Made by a program: the position numbers and the translations under genes
Notes under the pieces: generated by a model
Seen by the model: the letters and a program-made list of their open reading frames with translations, nothing else
The model's database searches: none
What the model was told of the DNA's origin: nothing
Shown: piece after piece, positions 7,640 to 13,800 of the stretch
Numbering within the stretch: the stretch's first letter is position 1
How the letters are laid out: the number at the start of each line of letters is the position of its first letter
Origin: DATDRS01 sp035291605
Lineage (GTDB): Bacteria > Chloroflexota > Anaerolineae > Anaerolineales > UBA6663
Direction of reading: 5' to 3'
NCBI GenBank assembly: GCA_035291605.1
Contig: DATDRS010000494.1
Coordinates: 1-52,023 of the forward strand
DNA length: 52,023 bases

Positions 7640-8143
7640 ATGCCCCAAGCGCCCGTCTCGTTTGACCGCCTGGCCGAACAGCACCGCCCTGAAATCCTGG
7701 CCTATCTGGCCCGTTTGCTCGGCGATGCGCAGGATGCCGAGGACGCCTGCCAGGAGGCCCTGCTGCGCGCCTACCGCGCCTTCGAGCGGTTGCGTCCCGA
7801 CACAAACGCGCGGGCATGGCTGTATAAGATCGCGACCAACACGGCCTTCAACGCCCTGAAGCGCCGCAAACGCGAGAAAGCGAGAAGCGTTGACATGGAT
7901 TTAGACGCCTTGCCCACTGACCCGCCGGGAGGGTGGAGCCGGAGGGAAGACCTGCGCGCCATTGCCCGCGCGGTGGAGAACCTGCCGCCCAAACAAAGAG
8001 CCGCCCTGATGCAGCGCCAGTTTCAGGGGCTGAGTTATGCGGAGATCGCCCTGGCGCTGGGGTGCAGCGAAGAAGCCGCCCGGGCCAACGTCTATCAGGC
8101 GGTCAAAAAGCTGCGCGAGGCGCTGGCTGACCGAGAGGAGTGA
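7640..8143 (+). CDS. ECF-type RNA polymerase sigma factor
   Basis: A 167-residue sigma-70 family protein of ECF size. Region 2 is visible as DAEDACQEALLRAYRAF and WLYKIATNTAFNALKRRKR, and region 4 as LPPKQRAALMQRQFQGLSY followed by the helix-turn-helix up to VKKLREAL. The ATG at 7640 is preferred over an in-frame TTG at 7622 because GAAAGGGA lies just ahead of it. The next gene starts 7 bases after the stop and begins with an anti-sigma-like segment, so the pair is probably a sigma/regulator unit. Confidence 0.9.
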   Translation: MPQAPVSFDRLAEQHRPEILAYLARLLGDAQDAEDACQEALLRAYRAFERLRPDTNARAWLYKIATNTAFNALKRRKREKARSVDMDLDALPTDPPGGWSRREDLRAIARAVENLPPKQRAALMQRQFQGLSYAEIALALGCSEEAARANVYQAVKKLREALADREE

Positions 8144-8149
8144 AGAGAA

Positions 8150-8833
8150 ATGGAAAAACGTGACGACGAACTGATTGCGATGGTGCTGGGCGACGCCGCC
8201 CCCTCGCCGGAGATGAAACGCTGGCTGGAGACAAAGGAAGGGCAGCGGGAGCTGGCCGCTTACCGGAAAGCGGTGAGCACCCTGAGCGAATTATACGAGC
8301 ATGTCCATCTGGCCGAGCCGAAGCCTGTCGTGTACTATGCCGCGCTGATCACGCCGATTGGCCGCCTCTTCGCCGCGGCGACCGAAACCGGCCTGGTGCG
8401 CTTATCCTTCACCCAGAGCGAGTCGGACTTCGTCTCTGAACTGCAGAGACAGCTTAAAACTAAGGTCGTCAAGTCCGCCGAAAAGCTGACCCGCGTCGCC
8501 GGCCAGCTTCAGGACTATCTGGTCGGAAAGCGCCGGGCGTTCGATACGCCGCTGGATCTGCGCCTCACGACGCCGTTCCAGCGCCGGGTACTGCTGGCCG
8601 CGCTCAAAATCCCGCGCGGGCACACGGCGACCTACATGGATATCGCCCGGCGCATCGGCCAGCCGCGGGCCGCGCGGGCTGTGGGGCAGGCATTGGGCCA
8701 TAACCCAATCCCGATTGTCATCCCCTGCCATCGCGTCCTCGCCTCCGATGGGTCGCTGGGTGGTTACTCGGGTGGGCGCGGCATTGAAACCAAAGCGCAC
8801 CTGCTTCAACTGGAAGGCGCCCAGGTGGGGTGA
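8150..8833 (+). CDS. Anti-sigma-like N-terminus fused to O6-alkylguanine-DNA alkyltransferase
   Basis: 227 residues. Residues about 60-225 are a methylated-DNA–protein-cysteine methyltransferase. It has the winged-helix TTPFQRRVLLAALKIPRG (140-157), the recognition segment RAVGQALGHNP, and the suicide cysteine Cys193 in IPCHRV, followed by GGYSGG. It should repair O6-alkylguanine by irreversible alkyl transfer to Cys193. Residues 1-57 are not part of that family. They are acidic and helical (DDELIAMVLGDAAPSPEM, then WLETKEGQRELAAYRK), resembling the sigma-binding N-terminus of small cytoplasmic anti-sigma factors. The gene follows the ECF sigma gene by 6 bases. A role as a sigma regulator that also senses DNA alkylation is inference. 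Confidence 0.85.
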   Translation: MEKRDDELIAMVLGDAAPSPEMKRWLETKEGQRELAAYRKAVSTLSELYEHVHLAEPKPVVYYAALITPIGRLFAAATETGLVRLSFTQSESDFVSELQRQLKTKVVKSAEKLTRVAGQLQDYLVGKRRAFDTPLDLRLTTPFQRRVLLAALKIPRGHTATYMDIARRIGQPRAARAVGQALGHNPIPIVIPCHRVLASDGSLGGYSGGRGIETKAHLLQLEGAQVG

Positions 8834-8918
8834 ATACGCGGCGGCGCGCAATCGCCTCCAGCCTCTGCCCTAGCTTTCCGAATAAAATTAGATGGATAAT
8901 GATTTCTTCTAACATATA

Positions 8919-8947
8919 TTGACAAATTAGACAAAATGCCTTATAAA
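8919..8947 (+). promoter_or_regulatory. Near-consensus sigma-70 promoter
   Basis: TTGACA (8919-8924), a 17-base spacer and TATAAA (8942-8947) lie in a markedly AT-rich island (about 8880-8955). It reads into the 48-residue peptide gene and the Lrp/EamA/PhzF genes. This is the best-looking promoter in the window. Confidence 0.8.
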
Positions 8948-8989
8948 TATAGGTATGATTGGGTCAGCGCCTAAGAAAGTGAGGTTGGC

Positions 8990-9136
8990 ATGAACGATAG
9001 GTCCCGCTATCCCAAATTCAACGATCCGCTCCATGCACGCCCTGTCTTGTCCATGTACGGCGCTTCTATCTGGGGAGAACTGGCCTGGCTGGTTATCCCT
9101 ATCGCCGTGATCACGCTGGCCCTGCTCCTCGCCTGA
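8990..9136 (+). CDS. 48-residue membrane peptide
   Basis: A short frame from ATG 8990 to TGA 9136 encodes 48 residues: a polar N-terminus (MNDRSRYPKFNDPLHARP) and one C-terminal membrane helix (ELAWLVIPIAVITLALLLA). A GAGG site lies about 7 bases before the ATG, and a near-consensus promoter is 43 bases upstream. It ends 7 bases before the Lrp-type regulator. Codon choice resembles its neighbours. It could be a small membrane subunit, a regulatory peptide or a leader. I do not recognise a family. Confidence 0.6.
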   Translation: MNDRSRYPKFNDPLHARPVLSMYGASIWGELAWLVIPIAVITLALLLA

Positions 9137-9143
9137 GAGCGCC

Positions 9144-9653
9144 ATGAGCCACACATTAGACGAGACGGATCGCAAAATACTCGACCTGTTGCAGCGCGAC
9201 GCGCGGATGACGAACGCGGCGATCGCCGCCGAGGTGGGCCTGACCGCCCCCTCCGTGTTTGAGCGGATTCGCAAGCTTGAGCAGCGCGGCGTGATCCGGG
9301 GTTACCGGGTCGATGTGGACCCCGCGGCTTTGGGCCGCCCCCTCACCGCCTTCATCCGCCTGACCGTCGCCTCGGACGAAAAAAACGAGGCTGGCATCCG
9401 AGCCATCCGCCGTGACCCGGACGTGCTGGAGTGCTATCACGTCGCGGGGGAAGATTGCTACATTCTCAAGACCCGGGCCAGCGATCCCGGCGAGCTGGAA
9501 GCGCTGCTCGCGCGCCTCCGCAAACAGATGAACATTCAGCGGAGTGTGACGATGATCGCTCTGTCCGTGATTAAGGAGGGCGCGCCCCTGAATACGCTGC
9601 CGCCGCCCTCGGCCCTCCCGGCCAACCACAAATCATCGAGGAAGAGAAAATGA
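9144..9653 (+). CDS. Lrp/AsnC-family transcriptional regulator
   Basis: 169 residues with the standard Lrp layout. The N-terminal helix-turn-helix is at residues 6-52 (DETDRKILDLLQRDARMTNA, then VGLTAPSVFERIRKLEQRGVI), and the RAM ligand-binding domain at about 66-140 (FIRLTVASD, VLECYHVAGEDCYILK). Such proteins bind amino acids and control their metabolism or export. Here it is coupled by a four-base overlap to an EamA transporter, which suggests that it controls the exporter and probably its own operon. The C-terminal 25 residues are a basic, Pro-rich extension. Confidence 0.92.
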   Translation: MSHTLDETDRKILDLLQRDARMTNAAIAAEVGLTAPSVFERIRKLEQRGVIRGYRVDVDPAALGRPLTAFIRLTVASDEKNEAGIRAIRRDPDVLECYHVAGEDCYILKTRASDPGELEALLARLRKQMNIQRSVTMIALSVIKEGAPLNTLPPPSALPANHKSSRKRK

Positions 9654-10564
9654 AACTCAAAGAATGGGGCGCTTTCGCCGTGCTTGGCTTAGTGTGGGGG
9701 TCGTCGTTCCTGTGGATCAAAATCGCCGTCGCGGAGATCGGGCCGTTCACGCTCGTGGCCTTCCGCCTGCTGTTCGGACTGATCGGCCTGTTGGCGGTCG
9801 TGCGCCTGCAAAAGCAAGCCTTCCCGCGCGAGCGCAGGGTGCTGCTTGCCTACCTCTTCATGGGCGCGTTCAACACCGCCATCCCCTTCACGCTCATCTC
9901 GTGGGGCGAGACCCGCATTGACTCCGGCCTGGCCTCGATCCTGAATGGGACCGTGCCGTTGTTTACCATCGTCATCGCTCACTACTGGCTGCACGACGAG
10001 AAAATCACCCTCCCCCGCATCGCCGGGCTGGTCGTCGGGTTCGTCGGCGTGGTGGTGCTGGTGAGCCGGGACCTCGGCCCCGGGGGCCTGCAAGGGAACA
10101 CCTGGGGCCAGTTGGCGGTCATCGCCGCCGCGATGTGTTACGCCACGGCGATCACCTTCTCGCGCCGGCATCTGCGCGGCCAGCCGCCGGTGGTCCAATC
10201 CACCATGGTCCTGCTGATCGCCGATGCGTTCATGTGGGTCGCCGCGCCGATCGCCGAGGGCGGCTTCCACCTGCCGCGCCTGCCGCTGACGTGGTTCGCC
10301 ATCGCCTGGCTGGGCCTGCTCGGTTCGTGCCTGGCGTACCTGTTGTTCTTTTACCTGATCAACGCCTGGGGGCCGACGCGCGCCTCGTTGGTGACGTATG
10401 TGTTCCCAGTCATCGGCCTGATTTTGGGAATCATCTTCCTCGGCGAGGCCGCCGACTGGCGGCTGATCGCGGGGTCGTTACTGATCGTGGGCGGGATTGC
10501 GGTCGTCAACCTCAGGCTGCGCCCCCGGCCGATCCCTGCGCCCCAGCCGGCCTCAGCCGATTGA
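9650..10564 (+). CDS. EamA/DMT-family transporter
   Basis: 304 residues with ten predicted membrane helices arranged as two EamA repeats. The first starts at LGLVWGSSFLWIKIAV, the second at WGQLAVIAAAMCYATAITFS. DMT proteins of this type (RhaT/YdcZ/RarD relatives) export amino acids or other metabolites. Its start overlaps the Lrp-type regulator gene, and the PhzF gene follows after 7 bases. Regulator, exporter and enzyme probably form one operon for disposal of an amino-acid-like compound. Confidence 0.9.
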   Translation: MKLKEWGAFAVLGLVWGSSFLWIKIAVAEIGPFTLVAFRLLFGLIGLLAVVRLQKQAFPRERRVLLAYLFMGAFNTAIPFTLISWGETRIDSGLASILNGTVPLFTIVIAHYWLHDEKITLPRIAGLVVGFVGVVVLVSRDLGPGGLQGNTWGQLAVIAAAMCYATAITFSRRHLRGQPPVVQSTMVLLIADAFMWVAAPIAEGGFHLPRLPLTWFAIAWLGLLGSCLAYLLFFYLINAWGPTRASLVTYVFPVIGLILGIIFLGEAADWRLIAGSLLIVGGIAVVNLRLRPRPIPAPQPASAD

Positions 10565-10571
10565 GGGCAGA

Positions 10572-11468
10572 ATGGCGAAACGTTACCATTTCGTCCAGGC
10601 CGACGTTTTCACACACCAGCCCTTCGGCGGGAATCAACTGGCGGTGTTCACGGATGCGCGCGGCTTGAGCGAGGCCGAGATGCAGGCGCTCGCGCGCGAG
10701 ATGAACTTCTCGGAGAGCACCTTCGTCCTGCCGCCCGAAATCCCGGGCGCGGCCAGGCGCGTGCGCATCTTCACTCCCGCGACCGAGCTGCCCATGGCCG
10801 GGCACCCGACCGTGGGCACGACGTTTGTGCTCGCCCAGCGCGGCGAGATCGCCGGCGACGAGGCCGTGTTGGAATTGGGCATTGGGCCGGTGCGGGTGGA
10901 GATTGAACGCCAGGCGGGCCAGCCGCAATTTGTATGGATGACGCACCGCCAGCCGGAGTTCGGCGCGACGCGCGACGACCGGGAGCGTGTCGCGGAGGCG
11001 CTGGGCGTCTCGGCCGGCGACTTGCGCGCCGACCTGCCCATGCAGGTGGTCTCTACCGGCATGCCCTTCTTGATGGTGCCGCTGCGCTCGCTGGAGGCGA
11101 TTGGCCGCTGCCGCGTCAACCAGGCCGCGCTCCAGAGCCTGTTTGCTGGGGCTGACCCCCGGATGGTGCATATGTTCACCACGGAAACAGTTGACCCGCA
11201 CGCCCGCCTGCACGCGCGCATGTTCGCGCCGCATGTCGCCGACATCCCCGAAGACCCGGCCACCGGTTCAGCCGCCGCGCCGCTGGGCGCGTATGCCGCC
11301 CGTTATGGCCTCGTCTCCGAAGAGCAATTTATCGTCGAACAGGGGATAGAGATGGGGCGGCCCAGCCAAATTTACGTCATCGTGCGCCGAGCTGGCGAGA
11401 CCTTTACAGAACTCAAAATCGGCGGGCAGGCAGTGATTGTGGGGGAAGGGGAAATCTTCTGGGATTGA
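10572..11468 (+). CDS. PhzF-family isomerase/epimerase
   Basis: 298 residues of the PhzF family (diaminopimelate-epimerase fold). Motifs in order are FGGNQLAVF (18-26), the catalytic glutamate in NFSEST (Glu48), AGHPTVGT (76-83) and EDPATGSAA (227-235). PhzF catalyses a proton shift on dihydro-3-hydroxyanthranilate in phenazine synthesis; most family members have unknown substrates, and there are no other phenazine genes here. The ATG at 10572 is preferred because MAKRYHFVQADVF is the usual family N-terminus; an upstream in-frame ATG would overlap the transporter by about 70 bases. Confidence 0.9.
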   Translation: MAKRYHFVQADVFTHQPFGGNQLAVFTDARGLSEAEMQALAREMNFSESTFVLPPEIPGAARRVRIFTPATELPMAGHPTVGTTFVLAQRGEIAGDEAVLELGIGPVRVEIERQAGQPQFVWMTHRQPEFGATRDDRERVAEALGVSAGDLRADLPMQVVSTGMPFLMVPLRSLEAIGRCRVNQAALQSLFAGADPRMVHMFTTETVDPHARLHARMFAPHVADIPEDPATGSAAAPLGAYAARYGLVSEEQFIVEQGIEMGRPSQIYVIVRRAGETFTELKIGGQAVIVGEGEIFWD

Positions 11469-11504
11469 TGATTGCTGAGTGAATCATGCCTCAATCAGCA
11501 ATCA
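11469..11504. terminator. Bidirectional hairpin between convergent genes
   Basis: A 10-bp perfect stem (11469-11478 with 11495-11504) lies between the PhzF stop and the stop of the minus-strand DinB-like gene. AAAA follows the right arm. Confidence 0.5.
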
Positions 11505-11508
11505 AAAA

Positions 11509-12000
11509 TCATCCATCTACAATTCGCATCCGAAATTCCGTCAACTCGTAAATGTGCTCGCCGTAGTGGGCGTAAGTGGTGAATTTGACCCACCACCCCA
11601 CCCGATCATTCGGGTCGAGGCATCGCGCTTCGGGCAGCGCGGCGATGAGGGCCAGCAACTCCCGGCGGGCGCGGTTGAGGCGGCGTTTGCTCGCGGCGAG
11701 AGGGCGGCCTTTGTCTTCGACCTGCCTGAGGGCGTTGAACGTATTCGTGCTATGGCCGAGGGTGGCCTTGCGCCCCTTCATCAAGTCGGGGATGATGCGC
11801 AGCGCGGCTTCCTGCCACGCGGCGATGTGATTCATCACGTCCTTGACGCTCCACTCCGGCCCGCACGCGCCGGGCTGCATCAAGGCCTCGTCCGGCAGTT
11901 TGCACCACGCAGCCGCTAACTCATCCCACACTTCCTTCTCGCGGGCGGCGAACTCGGCGCGGGTCTTGGGGCGCGGTTTGGGTTTTCGTCTTGGTTTCAT
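11509..12000 (-). CDS. DinB/ClbS-like four-helix-bundle protein
   Basis: 163 residues. The segment EWSVKDVMNHIAAWQEAAL (49-67) and the C-terminal AHYGEH (144-149) are typical of the DinB/DfsB-ClbS/maleylpyruvate-isomerase-N superfamily; His58, His145 and His149 would be the metal ligands. The superfamily includes thiol-dependent transferases and the colibactin-resistance hydrolase ClbS. The first 16 residues are strongly basic. The ATG at 12000 is preferred to an upstream in-frame start, because the extra 30 residues would translate a repeat-like spacer and GAAGG precedes this ATG. The gene lies downstream of galactokinase on the same strand, with a 99-base hairpin-containing spacer. Confidence 0.75.
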   Translation of the reverse strand: MKPRRKPKPRPKTRAEFAAREKEVWDELAAAWCKLPDEALMQPGACGPEWSVKDVMNHIAAWQEAALRIIPDLMKGRKATLGHSTNTFNALRQVEDKGRPLAASKRRLNRARRELLALIAALPEARCLDPNDRVGWWVKFTTYAHYGEHIYELTEFRMRIVDG

Positions 12001-12024
12001 AGTCGTTACCTTCGAACTACGAAG

Positions 12025-12082
12025 ACCACAAAGAGCACAAAGGCAGACGCCGGTTCTTTGTATTCTTCGTGTGCTTTGTGGT
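12025..12082. repeat. Imperfect inverted repeat of ACCACAAAG words
   Basis: ACCACAAAG (12025-12033) pairs with CTTTGTGGT (12074-12082), with partial pairing further in. It occupies the spacer between the galactokinase gene and the DinB-like gene, and belongs to the word-like spacer hairpins of this segment. Confidence 0.45.
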
Positions 12083-12099
12083 TCAATCATCCGCGCTTG

Positions 12100-13299
12100 C
12101 TACCCCCGCCCAGAAGCATCCGCGTCCAATATCTCCGCTCCCTGCGAGGCCCGGCACACGTAAATTTCCGGCTGCTTGCCGATTGCCTTCTCATATTGAA
12201 TAGCCAACTCACGTCTGAAATCGTCTGCCGCCGAGGAGACGACGAGGTTCACAGTGCATCCGCCGAAGCCCGCGCCGGTGAGCCGCGCGCCGTAACAGCC
12301 TTCAATTTTCTGCGCGGCCTTGACCATCGCGTTCAGTTCCGGGCATGAGACTTCATATAAATCGCGCAGGCTGGCGTGGCACTCGATCATCAGCGCGCCG
12401 AACTCGGCCACGCGGCTGGCGCGCAGGGCGGAGACCGCCGTCTGGACGCGGGCGCATTCCTCGACGACGTGGCGCGCGCGTTTCGCCACGATGGGCGACA
12501 GGCGCTGTGCGTGCCGGTTGAAATCCTCCGCCGGCACATCGCGCAGCGCCTTGATGCCGGGCAGGACTTCTGCGAGGACGCGCACAGCCTCTTCACAATG
12601 CGCGCGGCGGACGTTGTATTCGCTCTTGCCCAGCTCGCGCCGCACCATCGTATCGGCGACGACGATGGCGACGCCCTCCGGCAGGGGCACCGGTTCCCAT
12701 TCGAGTGTGCGGCAGTCCAGCAGGAGTGCGTGTCCCGCGCGGCCGCAGGCCGAGGCGAACTGATCCATGATGCCGGAGTTCACACCCACGTACTGGTTCT
12801 CGGCGCGCTGACAGGTCAACGCCAGGTCCATCGGGTTCAGCAACCAGCCGCCGAGTTTTTGCCACGCCGTCGCAAACGCGACCTCGACGGCGGCGGAGGA
12901 ACTCACCCCCGCGCCGCGCGGCACGTCCGCAGTGAGCACCGCGTCCATCCCGGCGACCGCCAGCCCCCGCGCTTTGAGCGCCCACCCCACCCCGGCGGGA
13001 TAATGCGCCCAGCTTGTGAGCGGCTTGCCGGTCACGTCCACTTTGGCATCGAGTTCAGTTGTGCGAAAGACCGCGCCGTCGTCGAGGTCCATGGCTGAGA
13101 GCGAGACGAGCGGGCTGTCGCACTCGCCCACCGCGACGTAGGCCGCGCGGTCAATCGCGGCGGGCAGGACCCAGCCGTCGTTGTAGTCCACGTGCTCGCC
13201 CAGCAGGTTCACCCGCCCCGGCGCGCGGGCGATGAAGGAGGGAGAGGTGTGGTAGGAGTTTTGAAATTTGCCAGTGAGGCGCTGGAGGATATCAGTCAT
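12100..13299 (-). CDS. galK: Galactokinase
   Basis: 399 residues, full length for GalK, a GHMP-superfamily cytoplasmic kinase that converts galactose to galactose-1-phosphate. Evidence: the galactokinase signature GRVNLLGEHVDYNDG (28-42), the phosphate-binding loop DVPRGAGVSSSAA (125-137), the catalytic aspartate in GIMDQF (Asp179), and the third GHMP motif LTGAGFGGC near residue 345. No other Leloir-pathway gene is in the window; a phosphohexomutase at 35749-37212 could act downstream. A TATAAC box at 13330-13325 on this strand may be its -10 element, but I see no good -35. Confidence 0.95.
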   Translation of the reverse strand: MTDILQRLTGKFQNSYHTSPSFIARAPGRVNLLGEHVDYNDGWVLPAAIDRAAYVAVGECDSPLVSLSAMDLDDGAVFRTTELDAKVDVTGKPLTSWAHYPAGVGWALKARGLAVAGMDAVLTADVPRGAGVSSSAAVEVAFATAWQKLGGWLLNPMDLALTCQRAENQYVGVNSGIMDQFASACGRAGHALLLDCRTLEWEPVPLPEGVAIVVADTMVRRELGKSEYNVRRAHCEEAVRVLAEVLPGIKALRDVPAEDFNRHAQRLSPIVAKRARHVVEECARVQTAVSALRASRVAEFGALMIECHASLRDLYEVSCPELNAMVKAAQKIEGCYGARLTGAGFGGCTVNLVVSSAADDFRRELAIQYEKAIGKQPEIYVCRASQGAEILDADASGRG

Positions 13300-13371
13300 T
13301 GTCGTTAGTGAAAAAGAAATATTTGTTATAGCGCCAAGCTGAGTTGAAAGGCTCTACCACAACATGAAGCC

Positions 13372-13500
13372 TATTATCCCCACCTCGGCCAGCGCCTCAC
13401 GCAATTTCTCGATGTCTTCCTGCCGCACTTCCACGGCTTCGCGGCTGAGGGTTTCGCCGAGGCAGCGTTTGACGCCGGACGTGCGGCGCAGGGTTCTCCT
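13372..13500 (-). pseudogene. Fragment: 3' end of an XPB-N-like helicase-associated gene
   Basis: Read on the minus strand, about 40 codons match the C-terminus of the full gene at 21308-22999: by eye, 32 of 40 residues from TLRRTSGVKRCLGE to LREALAEVGI are identical. The rest of the gene is missing; the reading frame continues upstream into unrelated sequence. This is a remnant of a duplicate or of a rearranged paralogue. Confidence 0.7.
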
Positions 13501-13536
13501 ACTCCATCCTCCCCCCTCCGTAAATATTACTGTAGA

Positions 13537-13568
13537 TTGACCAATCCCGCCTGTCACCCCGCTATAAC
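13537..13568 (+). promoter_or_regulatory. Possible promoter of the sulfate transporter leader
   Basis: TTGACC (13537-13542) and TATAAC (13563-13568), with a long 20-base spacer. A second -10-like box, TATATT, lies at 13591-13596 without a clear -35. Either would give a leader of about 200 bases. Confidence 0.3.
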
Positions 13569-13605
13569 CGCGCCTGTAACGCTCATCACCTATATTGAGA
13601 GTGAA

Positions 13606-13800
13606 GACCGACGAGGCAAACTCTCCCGAAGGCTCGGAACCTTCGGGGGTAGTCAAGCATAGCCTCTGCGCTCCAACAGAGCGCTAAAGCAGCGCTGGCA
13701 TGATCCGGCTGCAACACAGGCGCGAAACTGCCTGTGAAGTCAACCGCTGTAACCAGATTGTCACCACTTTGGATCAATCGTGTAACGACCGAGGCAAACG
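13606..13800 (+). promoter_or_regulatory. Structured 5' leader of the sulfate ABC operon
   Basis: No gene fits here. The strand can fold into a 10-bp hairpin (13623-13632 with 13640-13649), a 6-bp hairpin (13668-13673 with 13679-13684) that competes with an alternative (13681-13686 with 13692-13697), and a domain closed by TGATCC/GGATCA (13701-13706 with 13771-13776). That domain contains a 7-bp hairpin (13715-13721 with 13730-13736). The word GAGGCAAAC occurs at both ends, at about 13613-13621 and just before the start codon. This resembles a riboswitch or attenuator, but I cannot match it to a known class. Confidence 0.4.

Noticed and set aside
10572..11468. Phenazine biosynthesis locus
   Set aside because: Only a PhzF-family protein is present; none of the other phz genes are here, and most PhzF relatives have other roles.
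13606..13800. Assignment of the leader to a cobalamin, SAM or molybdenum-cofactor riboswitch
   Set aside because: Short stretches such as GCGAAAC and CTGTAACC look faintly like cobalamin motifs, but the conserved core boxes of these classes are not present in order.
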